Below, piece by piece: positions 7,620 through 17,377 of a DNA stretch of 38,878 nt; the stretch's first letter is position 1, and each line of letters begins with the position of its first letter. The stretch covers positions 1-38,878 of the forward strand of contig CANJHI010000029.1 of the NCBI GenBank assembly GCA_947474005.1, given 5' to 3'. The position numbers were made by a program, and so were the translations under genes. This DNA is from Alphaproteobacteria bacterium (GTDB lineage: Bacteria > Pseudomonadota > Alphaproteobacteria > Reyranellales > Reyranellaceae). The notes below the pieces were generated by a model. That model was given only the letters and a program-made list of their open reading frames with translations. It was not told where the DNA came from and made no database searches.

Positions 7620-8185
7620 CGCCCTCTCAGCTTCCGCCAGGCCGCAAAGGCGACCCTCGCCTGATCGCCGCTGGGGATGTGGAGTCCGTAGACGCCGCCG
7701 CCGGCGTCGACCTGCTCGGCGGTGAAGGCTTCGAAGGCCAGCGCGTCTGCCGCTTCTGCCGCGATCTCGTCCGCGAGATGGGCGGGGATCGCGATTACAC
7801 CCAGACGATCGCCCACCAGCACCTCGCCGCTCGTGATCGACAGGGGTTTAGCGGGACCGGCCAGCCGGTGATAAGCGGGAAGGCCGCGGCGGACGATCTC
7901 GGCCGGCTCGCGCAAGGGACCAGCGCTCACGATGCCGGCAACGCCGCGTCGCGCGAGCAAGGCCATCGGCGCCAAAGGCTTGCCGGTCTCGACGACCAGA
8001 ATCGCGCCAGCGCGGCAGTGCTCGAGTGCCAGGCCCGCTTCGCCGACGAGCGGATCCTGCGATGGTGCCAGCGGCCGCAAGCCCTCGATGCGCCGGTCGG
8101 GCAGGCCGCGCGCGGACAGCGCCGCGGCGACCGCGGCCGTGCCGACGCTTTGCAGCTTGTCGCGGGTAAGAGGTTTCAGGGCCAT
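7616..8185 (-). CDS. RraA-like / HMG aldolase-fold protein, diverged and shortened
   Basis: A 189-residue protein related to the RraA family (RNase E regulator RraA and 4-hydroxy-4-methyl-2-oxoglutarate aldolases). Recognisable pieces are the strand pair GAILVVETGKP, the segment RRGVAGIVSAGPLREPAEIVRRGLPAY near residues 82-105, and the C-terminal VGDRLGVIAIP. In aldolases the signature ends in Arg-Asp, where Asp helps bind the metal. Here it is Arg-Glu, and two loop regions look shorter than in typical members. Activity may therefore differ or be lost. I chose the ATG at 8185 rather than an upstream ATG at 8254, which would run into the GFA gene. Only 4 bases separate it from the GFA gene, so the two form a minus-strand operon. 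Confidence 0.75.
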   Translation of the reverse strand: MALKPLTRDKLQSVGTAAVAAALSARGLPDRRIEGLRPLAPSQDPLVGEAGLALEHCRAGAILVVETGKPLAPMALLARRGVAGIVSAGPLREPAEIVRRGLPAYHRLAGPAKPLSITSGEVLVGDRLGVIAIPAHLADEIAAEAADALAFEAFTAEQVDAGGGVYGLHIPSGDQARVAFAAWRKLRGR

Positions 8186-8189
8186 GAGC

Positions 8190-8672
8190 CTAGCTGCGCC
8201 GGAGAGCCGCGCTCCGTTCCAGGCTTTCCGCCGGCCACGTCGTCTTGCGGTCATAGAATTCCGGGACGGCCGGCGTGCCGGCCGGCAGGACGACCCAGGG
8301 CTGCTTGCTCATGGTGAAGATGTGGACGTCGGGCGGCAGCCTGTCGGGCTCGTCGAGGGTGCCGACGCGCACGAAGCGCACGGCATCGCCGGCGCCCGAA
8401 TAGTTGCTCCACACCGCGATGCGGCATCGGGGGCAACGCGAGATCCTCTGGCCCCTGCCGCTGTTGGACGGCGTGTCCACGACCTCGACGTCGCCGGCCA
8501 GCGTTTCGACCCGGTCGGCCTCGATCATGGCGTTGAGCGCGAATGCCGTGCCGGTTTCGCGCTGGCACCAGCGGCAGTGACAGCAGTGCACGAACATCGG
8601 CTTCGATGTCAGGCGATAGCGCACCTGGCGGCAGGTGCAGCCGCCCTCATAGTTTTCTGTCTTGCTGGCCAT
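8190..8672 (-). CDS. GFA/CENP-V domain zinc protein
   Basis: A 160-residue member of the family named after glutathione-dependent formaldehyde-activating enzyme (Gfa), a small cysteine-rich zinc fold. Zinc ligands are seen in the usual order: a Cys pair near residues 12-14 (GCTCRQV), the HCCHCRWCQ cluster near 29-37, and CPRC near residue 80. The glycine-rich GGC start and the HIFTMSKQPW segment are family-typical. Few members act on S-hydroxymethylglutathione; most have unknown substrates. It is first in a two-gene operon with the RraA-like gene. The divergent SDR begins 59 bases away at 8732. Confidence 0.85.
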   Translation of the reverse strand: MASKTENYEGGCTCRQVRYRLTSKPMFVHCCHCRWCQRETGTAFALNAMIEADRVETLAGDVEVVDTPSNSGRGQRISRCPRCRIAVWSNYSGAGDAVRFVRVGTLDEPDRLPPDVHIFTMSKQPWVVLPAGTPAVPEFYDRKTTWPAESLERSAALRRS

Positions 8673-8731
8673 GGCGCGAGTCTCCCGGCTAAGGTCGTTT
8701 CAAGAAATAGCATTCCGTCGGGAGAGAAGAC

Positions 8732-9520
8732 ATGGCCGGACGTCTCAATGGCAAAGTCGCGGTGGTGACCGGCGCGGCGCCGCGCGGCGAAGGCGTCGGC
8801 AACGGCATGGCCACCGCCATCCTGTTCGCGCGCGAGGGCGCCAAGGTCGTGCTGGTCAATCGCAGCGCCGAGCGTGCCGAGAAGCTCGCCAAGCAGATCA
8901 AGGACGAAGGCGGCGAGGCCTCGGTATTCGCGGGTGACGTGGCACAAGCCGATGCCGCCGAGGCCATGGCCGACTTCGCCGTGAAGAAGTACGGGCGCCT
9001 CGACATCCTGCACAACAACGTCGGCATCGGCGGACCGGGCACGCCCGAGACGGTGACGCTAGAAACCTGGAACAAGGTGCTGGAGGCCAATCTCACCACC
9101 ACCATGCTGTGCAGCAAATACTGCCTGCCCAGGATGAAGGAAGGCGGCGGCGGTTCGATCATCATGGTGTCGTCGATCGCAGGTGCGCTCGGCCTGATGG
9201 GCAGCGCCGGCGCGGTGGCCTATGCCACCGCCAAGGCCGGCCTGCACGGCTTCACGCTATCGGTCGCGGCCGACTATGCAACCCAGAACATCCGCGCCAA
9301 CTGTATCGTCGTGGGCTCGGTGCACACGCCGATGGTGGCGCATCTCGGCGCCGAGGCGCGCGACCGGCGCAAGAAGCTGGTGCCGATGCAGACCGAGGGC
9401 ACGGCCTGGGACATCGCCCACGGCGCAGTCTATCTCGCCTCGGACGAATCTCGCTGGGTGACCGGTATCCTGCTGCCGATCGACGGCGGGCTGGTCGCGC
9501 TCAGGCAGTGGCCGCGCTAG
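8732..9520 (+). CDS. SDR family oxidoreductase
   Basis: A 262-residue classical short-chain dehydrogenase/reductase. The nucleotide loop is expanded (TGAAPRGEGVGNG, residues 13-25) compared with the usual TGxxxGxG. Other marks are an NNVG motif (95-98, usually NNAG), catalytic Asn120, a Ser at 147/148 (VSSIAG), Tyr164 and Lys168 (YATAK), and DGG near the C-terminus. The second strand ends VLVNRSAER, without the acidic residue that favours NAD, so NADP use is possible. The substrate is unknown. A strong GGGAGAGAAG ribosome site precedes the ATG. It converges on the acyl-adenylating gene (10 bases), and a short palindrome covers the junction. Confidence 0.87.
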   Translation: MAGRLNGKVAVVTGAAPRGEGVGNGMATAILFAREGAKVVLVNRSAERAEKLAKQIKDEGGEASVFAGDVAQADAAEAMADFAVKKYGRLDILHNNVGIGGPGTPETVTLETWNKVLEANLTTTMLCSKYCLPRMKEGGGGSIIMVSSIAGALGLMGSAGAVAYATAKAGLHGFTLSVAADYATQNIRANCIVVGSVHTPMVAHLGAEARDRRKKLVPMQTEGTAWDIAHGAVYLASDESRWVTGILLPIDGGLVALRQWPR

Positions 9521-9530
9521 CGGCAGAACG

Positions 9531-11264
9531 TCAGTCGCCGGCGATCGCCGGCTTTGCCCGGGCGCTCCCGGCTTCATAGTCGCCGGCGACGAACTTTGCC
9601 TTGGCGCGCGAGCGGCTGAGCTTGCCGGACGAGGTGAGGGGCAGTCCGAACTTCCGCGAGATCAGTTCGATCCGGCAGTCGACGCCAGCGCTTTCCTTGA
9701 CGGTCTGCCGAATGCTGCCGGTCAGCGCCTCGAGCTCCGCGGCATTGCCCACGTAGCTCATCACGAGGACGACCACTTCCTCGCCGGCTCCCGTTTCGAC
9801 GGAGAAGGCGCAGGCGTCGCCCTGGCGCAGGCGCGGCAGGGCCTCGATGGCCCACTCGATATCCTGCGGCCAGATGTTGCGGCCGTTGACGATGATCAGG
9901 TCCTTGGCGCGGCCGGTCACCACGATCTCACCATCGCTCCAGAAGCCGAGGTCGCCGGTGTCGAGCCAGCCGTCCTTGAGCACCCGGGCTGTCGCCTCGG
10001 GCTCGCCGAAATATCCCGGCATGACGCTCGGGCCCTTCACGAACAGGCGCCCGATCTGCCGGTCGGACAGCACGGCGCCCGACTGGTCGCGGATCTCGAC
10101 CTGATGGCCGGGGAGCGCGTGACCGCAGACGACGAAGTCGCGCTTGCCGAATCTGTCGACCTTGAAGCCACCGAAGCGGGGCGTGAAGCTCAGGCCGACA
10201 CAGAGTTCGGCCATGCCGTAGCTCGGCATGAAGGCCCGCGCATCGAAGCCCGCGGAGGCGAAGGTCTCGGCAAAGCGATCGAGGACGGGCCGCTGAATCA
10301 GGTCGGCGCCGATGCCGGCCAGTTTCAGGCACGACAGGTCGAGGTTGGCCGGCATCTGCGTCTGCGCCCGGCGCGCGACGAGATCGTAGCCGAAGCTCGG
10401 GCTGTAGGTGATCGTGGCGCGGCGGCGAGAAATCAGCGACAGCCATTGCGTCGGGCGGCGCGCAAAATCGTGCGGCGACAGGAGATCGACGCTGCGTTGC
10501 GCGCACATCGGCGCCAGGATGAAGCCGATCAGCCCCATGTCGTGATAGAGCGGTAGCCAGCTCACGCCTGAGTCGTCCTCGTTCAGTCCCTGCTGGGTGA
10601 TCGAACCGTCGATGTTGGCCATCAGCCGGTCCTGGCGGATGTCGATGCCGATCGGTGCGCGCGTGCTGCCGGAGGAGAACTGTACGTAGCACTGCTCTCC
10701 GGCGCCGAGCGGCCGCAAGTCGACCGGCCCGTCGGGCAAGGCGTCGAACGTCGCCATCGGACCGGCGAGGCGGGCCGAACTGCCCTGCGCTGCGGTCCTG
10801 GCGTAGGCCGCGAGGTCGTCTGGTGCCACGACGCCGACGGCGCCTGAGGCGGCGATCTGCCGGCTGAGTTGCTGGATATAGCTCGCCTTGGCGCCGAGAC
10901 CGACCGGGACGGCGACCGGCACGGGCAATACGCCGGCATACTGCGCGCCGAAGAAGGCGACGCAGAACCCCGGCCAGGTATCGGCGATGATCAGCAGTCG
11001 CTCGCCGCGTGCGATGCCGGCGCCGATCAGACGGCGGGCGAAGGTCTGGGCCTGCGTTCTGAGGTCACGATAGGGCAGGCTGGCGAGTAGCCGGCCGCGC
11101 GCCTCGAAGAAGTTAAGGCCGGTCTCGCCTTGCGCGGCATAGTCCAGCGCCTCGCACAGGCTGGTGAAGCCGCCGCGACGAAACGGGAGGCTGGAATTGC
11201 GGGTGGGAGTCGGCGTCAGCGCGGCGACCTGGCTGCCGCGCTGCATGTCGAGATCGCCGTCCAT
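9531..11264 (-). CDS. Fatty acyl-AMP ligase / acyl-CoA synthetase-like adenylating enzyme
   Basis: A 577-residue ANL-superfamily enzyme that activates a carboxylate with ATP. Motifs in order: the P-loop YVQFSSGSTRAPIG (193-206), LPLYHDMGLIGF (237-248), YGMAEL (349-354), DTGDLG (435-440), and GRAKDLIIVNGRNIWPQDIE (451-470). The catalytic Lys548 lies in LTSSGKLSR. The GRN-x-(Y/W)PQDIE form is typical of fatty acyl-AMP ligases that load carrier proteins. However, the insertion that marks those ligases, just after YGMAEL, looks short (27 residues to GHALPG), so CoA ligation remains possible. No acyl carrier protein or synthase gene is adjacent. The start is ATG 11264; an ATG six codons later is an alternative. 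The upstream 242 bases are non-coding. Confidence 0.85.
   Translation of the reverse strand: MDGDLDMQRGSQVAALTPTPTRNSSLPFRRGGFTSLCEALDYAAQGETGLNFFEARGRLLASLPYRDLRTQAQTFARRLIGAGIARGERLLIIADTWPGFCVAFFGAQYAGVLPVPVAVPVGLGAKASYIQQLSRQIAASGAVGVVAPDDLAAYARTAAQGSSARLAGPMATFDALPDGPVDLRPLGAGEQCYVQFSSGSTRAPIGIDIRQDRLMANIDGSITQQGLNEDDSGVSWLPLYHDMGLIGFILAPMCAQRSVDLLSPHDFARRPTQWLSLISRRRATITYSPSFGYDLVARRAQTQMPANLDLSCLKLAGIGADLIQRPVLDRFAETFASAGFDARAFMPSYGMAELCVGLSFTPRFGGFKVDRFGKRDFVVCGHALPGHQVEIRDQSGAVLSDRQIGRLFVKGPSVMPGYFGEPEATARVLKDGWLDTGDLGFWSDGEIVVTGRAKDLIIVNGRNIWPQDIEWAIEALPRLRQGDACAFSVETGAGEEVVVLVMSYVGNAAELEALTGSIRQTVKESAGVDCRIELISRKFGLPLTSSGKLSRSRAKAKFVAGDYEAGSARAKPAIAGD
9537..9552 (+). terminator. 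Possible terminator: 16-bp perfect palindrome followed by TTT
   Basis: GCCGGCGATCGCCGGC is a perfect palindrome (effective stem 6 bp with a GATC loop) followed on the plus strand by TTTG. It sits 17 bases after the SDR stop and inside the last codons of the convergent adenylating gene. The T run is short, and such palindromes arise easily in GC-rich coding DNA, so this is tentative. Confidence 0.3.
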
Positions 11265-11506
11265 TTAGTTACCGGTCCAATCGATGTATGGCGCTCAGGG
11301 GTGCCTGGCGCGGGTGGAAACGTACCGGTGCTGGCGATCAGCTATTCAGCCGGCGAAAACAAAGGTGCGGCGGCGATTCGAGCACGCTCATGAGCACCAA
11401 GGAAATAAGGCCCCCGGCCGCCCAGTTCAATATCCTTATCGCACCGACAATGCGGGATATCCTTGCGGTCAGTGTGGTCCAGAATTATCATAACTCATTG
11501 AATTCA
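11265..11506. other. 242-bp intergenic region upstream of the adenylating gene
   Basis: No convincing ORF is present. It is AT-richer than its surroundings near 11470-11510. An 8-bp direct repeat ATATCCTT occurs at 11430-11437 and 11457-11464, 27 bases apart; read toward the adenylating gene it is AAGGATAT. No clear -35/-10 pair or ribosome site was found. It probably contains the promoter of the 9531-11264 gene. Confidence 0.4.
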
Positions 11507-12406
11507 CTAGGAAATGTCTCTTCTGGCGGCGCGATGGGCCTCGCGGCGGTCGTGATTCCAAGTGTAGAGACCGCTCGCCACGATGATGGCGGCGCCCGCC
11601 AGCGTCCAATGATCGGGAATATCGCCGAACACCAGCGCCCCCAGAACCGCCGCCCAGACCAGCAGGGTGTAGCTGTAGGGTTGCACGGCGCCGGCGTCGG
11701 CATGGTCGAGCGCCTTGATCAGCGCGTAGTGGGCGAGTGCGCCCAGTAGCGCGATGGCGATCAGCAGGCCCCAGGCCGTCGCATCCGGCCAGCGCCACTG
11801 CCACGGGCCGACCAAGGTGGTGGCGCCGAAGGCCACGAAGGCCGACCAGACGAGCGTGGTGTCGGGCGAATCGGTGCGCGAGCAGAGCCGGACCAGGATT
11901 TGGTAGCCTGCCCACAGAAGGGCGCCGAGCAACGGCAGCAGCATCGGCCAGTCGAGCGTTCGCAGGCCGGGGCGCACGATCATCAGCATGCCGGCGAAAG
12001 CCACGGCAACGGCCAGCCAGCGCGCGACGCCGGCGCGTTCACCGAGGAAGAGTGCACCGAGCGCGATCACGATCAGCGGCGACGTGGCGGCGACCGCGTG
12101 GGTGTCGGCCAGCGGCAGATAGTTGAAGGCCAGCACGAAGACGGCGCTTTCCACCACCGCCAGCAGGGCTCGTCCGCCCTGCAACCAGGGACGTTGGGTG
12201 CGCGCCGCCGTCAGCAGGCCGCGGCGGCGGACGACGAACCAGGCGAAGACACAGAAGATGGCGTAGCGGATCCACATCATCTGGCCGATGGCATAGTCGG
12301 CCACCAGCCACTTGGAGATGGCATCCATGCTGGCGAAACCCAGCATGGCCAGCATGGTGTAGAGCGCGCCGAGCGAGGTGTTGTTGCGTGCCGCAGTCGA
12401 TCTCAT
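11507..12406 (-). CDS. DMT superfamily (EamA) transporter
   Basis: A 299-residue inner-membrane protein with about ten hydrophobic segments arranged as two EamA repeats (about residues 12-145 and 155-285). Typical marks are SMDAISKWL near residue 27, the Pro/Gly-rich ATSPLIVIALGALFLGER near 107-124 and, in the second repeat, YSYTLLVWAAVLGALVFGD. The family exports amino acids, metabolites or drugs. The substrate is unknown. Its ATG overlaps the stop of the LLM oxidoreductase (ATGA, 12403-12406), so the two are translationally coupled, and it may move a substrate or product of that enzyme. Confidence 0.88.
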   Translation of the reverse strand: MRSTAARNNTSLGALYTMLAMLGFASMDAISKWLVADYAIGQMMWIRYAIFCVFAWFVVRRRGLLTAARTQRPWLQGGRALLAVVESAVFVLAFNYLPLADTHAVAATSPLIVIALGALFLGERAGVARWLAVAVAFAGMLMIVRPGLRTLDWPMLLPLLGALLWAGYQILVRLCSRTDSPDTTLVWSAFVAFGATTLVGPWQWRWPDATAWGLLIAIALLGALAHYALIKALDHADAGAVQPYSYTLLVWAAVLGALVFGDIPDHWTLAGAAIIVASGLYTWNHDRREAHRAARRDIS

Positions 12407-13476
12407 TCTGCGGCGGCGACGCGCTGCGCCGGGGGACGGAAGGCGGGGATCACGCGTTCGGCGAACAGCTTCAGGCTCTTCATCGCCTTCTCGCGCCCGT
12501 AATAGGGCGGGTAGTGCAGCAGCAGCGATGTCATGCCGGTGCGCGCCTGGATCTCGCGCAGGCGTGCGATCACTGTTTCCGCCGAGCCATGCAGCAGCGT
12601 GGTGCTGAGCAGGTCGTCGTAGGTGAGCGCATCGCCCTTCTCGGACACCGACCCCAGATAGCCCGCGGTGCCGGTACCGCCGAAGTGGGCGATGTGGCGC
12701 ACGATCGCCTCCTCGGTGTCGGCGCGGGCCTGCTTGTCGGTATCGGCGATATAGACCCAGCGGGCGATGTCGATCTGGCCGGCCGCCGGGTTCTTTGCGC
12801 GCTCGACCGAGGCCTTGGCGAGCTCGCGTTTGTAGAGCGCGGTCTGCGCCGCCAGCGTCTCCACGCTGGGCAAGGTTGAGAGCATCAAGCCGAAGCCGTT
12901 GCGCCCGCAGTAGCCGATCGAGCGGTCGGTGCCGCCGGCCATGAAGAGCGGCGGATGCGGCATCTGCACGGGATGCGGCAGCATCTCGTAGGGTTCGGCC
13001 ACGGTGCCGCTGAAATACTTGCCCTTGTGGTCGTAGCGCTGGCGGTGGAAGGCATCGAACATCAGTCCGACCGCCTCCTCGACCATGTCGCGGCGGCCGT
13101 CGAAATCCTTGCCCAGTCCCACGAACTCATAGGGCCGGTAGCCCGAGCCGATGCCCAGCATGACACGGCCGTTGGACAGGATATCGACGAAGCTGGTGTT
13201 CTCGACGACGCGGATCGGATCGTAGAGCGGCAACGTGATCACGCCGGCGGCGAGCTTGATGCGGCTGGTCTTGGCCGCGAGATAGGCCATGTAGGCAAAG
13301 CAGTCCGGCATGATGCCGTAGCCGGTCGAGAAATGATGCTCGGCGATCCACGCGGTGTCGTAACCCAGGCGCTCGGCCTCGATGACCTCCTCGGTCGTGC
13401 GCTGGTGCACGCCGCGGTGTGGATAGGGCTCTTCCTTGGGATTGGGGTGAGAGGTGAAAAGAACGCCGAATTCCAT
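12403..13476 (-). CDS. LLM class flavin-dependent oxidoreductase
   Basis: A 357-residue luciferase-like monooxygenase (TIM-barrel, FMNH2- or F420-dependent family). Characteristic segments are AERLGYDTAWIAEHHFS near residue 34, ITLPLYDPIRVVENTSFVD near 82, and GRVMLGIGSGYRPYEF near 103-118. Relatives include limonene 1,2-monooxygenase-type enzymes and alkanal monooxygenases; the substrate is not predictable. It needs reduced flavin from a separate reductase. It is first gene of the operon with the EamA transporter and diverges from the D-aminoacylase-like gene (110 bases). Confidence 0.87.
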   Translation of the reverse strand: MEFGVLFTSHPNPKEEPYPHRGVHQRTTEEVIEAERLGYDTAWIAEHHFSTGYGIMPDCFAYMAYLAAKTSRIKLAAGVITLPLYDPIRVVENTSFVDILSNGRVMLGIGSGYRPYEFVGLGKDFDGRRDMVEEAVGLMFDAFHRQRYDHKGKYFSGTVAEPYEMLPHPVQMPHPPLFMAGGTDRSIGYCGRNGFGLMLSTLPSVETLAAQTALYKRELAKASVERAKNPAAGQIDIARWVYIADTDKQARADTEEAIVRHIAHFGGTGTAGYLGSVSEKGDALTYDDLLSTTLLHGSAETVIARLREIQARTGMTSLLLHYPPYYGREKAMKSLKLFAERVIPAFRPPAQRVAAAE

Positions 13477-13586
13477 GCTTCCTCACCAATTTCGTTACGC
13501 AATCCTAGGACGTCAGACATGCACTTGCCAGCAATTGAGCCGTCCGCCTGGCGAGCGTAGCCTTATCCCGTAGATGGAGGGCTGCC

Positions 13587-15281
13587 ATGGCATACGACCT
13601 CATCGTCAAGAACGGCATGATCGTCGACGGTTCCGGGTTGCCGCGCTTTCGCGGCGATATCGGCGTCAAGGATGGCAAGATCGCCGAGATCGGCCGCATC
13701 GCCTCGACCGCCATGGAAACCCTCGATGCCGAGGGTCATGTCGTGACGCCGGGCTTCATCGACGGCCACACGCACATGGACGCCCAGATCTTCTGGGACC
13801 CGATCGGCACCAGCTCCTGTTTCCAGGGCGTGACCAGCGTGGTCATGGGCAATTGCGGCTTCACGCTGGCGCCGTGCCGCGAGAGCGAGGCGGACCTCGT
13901 GTTCCGCAACCTCGAACGCGCCGAGGACATCAGCCGCGCCGCCATGCTGGCCGGCATCAAGTGGCGCTGGGAAACCTTCCCGCAATTCCTCGACGTGCTC
14001 GACACGCTGCCCAAGGGCATCAACTACGCGGGCTACGTTGGCCACTGCGCGCTGCGCACCTATGTGATGGGTCAGCGCGCCTTCACCGACGAGGCGACCG
14101 AGGATGACACCAAGGCGATGGTGCATCAGGTGAAGGCGGCGATCGCCGCCGGCGCCATTGGTTTCTCGACCACGCGCAGCGTCAATCATCAGACCTCCGA
14201 CGACAAGCCGGTCGCCAGCCGGCTGGCGACCTGGGGTGAGTTCGAGACCCTGGTCAAAGCGATGGGCGCGGGCCTGGTCGAGATCGCGGGCGAGCCGCGC
14301 GGCGCCGACAGCGACAAGGCGCGCATCTACTACGAAGGCCTGTCGAAGCTCGCCGTCGAGACCGGCCGGCCGATCACCTTCGGCCTGTTCAACCGGCGCA
14401 AGACGCCGGGTGCCTGGCGCACCACTTTCGATATCATCGAACGCACCGCGCAACGCGGCGGCCGCATGTTCGCCCAGGTGCACAGCCGGGCACTGAACGT
14501 GCTGCTGTCGTTCGAGACGCAGCTGCCGTTCGACAAGTGGGAGCTGTGGTGCGAGATGCGCGCCAAGCCGCTGGCCGAGCAGAAGAAGGCACTGCTCGAC
14601 CCTGATATGCGTCGCCGCCTGGTCGAGATCGCCTCCAAGCCCTACGAGGGCCCGCAGGTGCGCGGCACCGAGGCCCGACCGCCGGAATGGGACTGGATCT
14701 ACGCCATGGACAAGATCCAGGGTCCGCACAAGTCGATGGCCGAGCTGGCCCGCCAGAAGAACACGCATCCGGTCGAGCTGATGATCGACATGGCGCTCGA
14801 ACGCGACATGAAGTTCTTCATGGTCCAGCCGATCGCCAACGAGAACCAGACCGAGGCGCTGGAGCTGATGAAGCACCCGCGCTCCGTCGTCACCTTCTCC
14901 GACTCGGGCGCGCACGTCTCGCAGATCATGGATTCCTCGCTGCAGACGCACCTGCTCAGCCACTGGGTGCGTGAGAAGCAGGCCTTTGCGCTGGAAGAGG
15001 CGGTGAAGCTGATCACCTGCGATATCGCCACCCAGTTCGGCTTCCACGATCGCGGCTTGCTGCGAGAGGGCATGGCAGCCGACATCGCGGTGTTCGACCC
15101 CAACACGGTGGGCCCGCGCATGCCCGAGGTGGTGTGCGACCTTCCGGCCGGCGCCAAGCGGCTGCGCCAGAAGGCCGACGGCATGCGCGCCACGATCGTG
15201 AACGGCCAGGTCGTGCTGCGCGACAACGAGCCGACGGGTAACCTGCCCGGGCAGCTCCTGCGCAAGGGCGGGCAGCGCTAA
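13587..15281 (+). CDS. N-acyl-D-amino-acid deacylase-type amidohydrolase
   Basis: A 564-residue metal-dependent amidohydrolase of the D-aminoacylase/dihydroorotase-like group. The HxH metal motif is His61-x-His63 (GFIDGHTHMD). Cys90 in GNCGF matches the metal-bridging Cys of D-aminoacylases. Asp439 in FSDSGAHV is the expected catalytic/metal Asp, followed by His443. An N-terminal beta-sandwich (VKNGMIVDGSGLPRFRGDIG) and its C-terminal return (PGMAADIAVFD-like) bracket the barrel. The length fits the family's longer members (about 480-580). It hydrolyses N-acyl-D-amino acids or related amides; the exact substrate is open. A GGAGGG ribosome site lies 7 bases before the ATG. Confidence 0.88.
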   Translation: MAYDLIVKNGMIVDGSGLPRFRGDIGVKDGKIAEIGRIASTAMETLDAEGHVVTPGFIDGHTHMDAQIFWDPIGTSSCFQGVTSVVMGNCGFTLAPCRESEADLVFRNLERAEDISRAAMLAGIKWRWETFPQFLDVLDTLPKGINYAGYVGHCALRTYVMGQRAFTDEATEDDTKAMVHQVKAAIAAGAIGFSTTRSVNHQTSDDKPVASRLATWGEFETLVKAMGAGLVEIAGEPRGADSDKARIYYEGLSKLAVETGRPITFGLFNRRKTPGAWRTTFDIIERTAQRGGRMFAQVHSRALNVLLSFETQLPFDKWELWCEMRAKPLAEQKKALLDPDMRRRLVEIASKPYEGPQVRGTEARPPEWDWIYAMDKIQGPHKSMAELARQKNTHPVELMIDMALERDMKFFMVQPIANENQTEALELMKHPRSVVTFSDSGAHVSQIMDSSLQTHLLSHWVREKQAFALEEAVKLITCDIATQFGFHDRGLLREGMAADIAVFDPNTVGPRMPEVVCDLPAGAKRLRQKADGMRATIVNGQVVLRDNEPTGNLPGQLLRKGGQR

Positions 15282-15330
15282 TTCATTGGCCCGCGGTCCG
15301 CATGAGGCGCTGCTGCCTTAGTTTCGTCAC

Positions 15331-15360
15331 TTGACTTCGCTGCGGTGCACCATCATATAC
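15331..15360 (+). promoter_or_regulatory. Candidate sigma-70 promoter of the DEAD-box helicase gene
   Basis: A TTGACT -35-like hexamer (15331-15336) is followed, with a spacer of 17-18 bases, by an AT-rich CATATAC -10-like element (15354-15360). It would give a leader of roughly 190 bases before the GTG at 15557. Long leaders are common for cold-inducible DEAD-box helicase genes. The -10 match is imperfect. Confidence 0.4.
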
Positions 15361-15513
15361 GCGCCAGCCCGCTGCTTCGTGGGCTGATCAAGGTTTCTCG
15401 CGATCGCGCGACGCGCCCCATTTCTTGTGACGGCGCTTCATCCCGAGACAATCCCCAAAGCAAGAGCCGTCCCAGCCGCGCGCGGGAGCGGGCCAAAAGC
15501 CGCCCTACATATG

Positions 15514-15548
15514 CGTGCCCGAAAGGCACGATGGGCGGCGAGAAGGAC
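15514..15548 (+). promoter_or_regulatory. Leader hairpin and Shine-Dalgarno of the helicase gene
   Basis: CGTGCC (15514-15519) pairs with GGCACG (15525-15530) around a CGAAA loop. The strong AGAAGGA ribosome site (15541-15547 region) lies about 10 bases after the hairpin and about 8 bases before the GTG at 15557. The hairpin lies beside rather than over the ribosome site, so a regulatory role is speculative. It supports the choice of the GTG at 15557 over the in-frame GTG at 15515, which lies inside the hairpin. Confidence 0.4.
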
Positions 15549-15556
15549 TATTTTCA

Positions 15557-17355
<1,799 letters not shown>

Positions 17356-17356
<1 letters not shown>

Positions 17357-17375
17357 TCGCTTGTAGCCAAGCGAC
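17356..17375. terminator. Hairpin between convergent helicase and dehydrogenase genes
   Basis: GTCGCTT (17356-17362) and AAGCGAC (17369-17375) form a 7-bp stem with loop GTAGCC. It fills the gap between the helicase stop (17354-17356) and the dehydrogenase stop (17378-17380). There is no U tract on either side, so it may be a weak bidirectional terminator or a 3'-end stabilising stem. Confidence 0.35.
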
Positions 17376-17377
17376 GG

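Noticed and set aside
13563..15047. A 494-codon minus-strand frame
   Set aside because: It is antisense to the D-aminoacylase-type gene with conserved metal motifs; no domain seen.
15515..15556. Upstream in-frame GTG at 15515 as helicase start
   Set aside because: It lies inside a hairpin and has no ribosome site, while the GTG at 15557 has AGAAGGA at good spacing and begins at the family's usual N-terminus.
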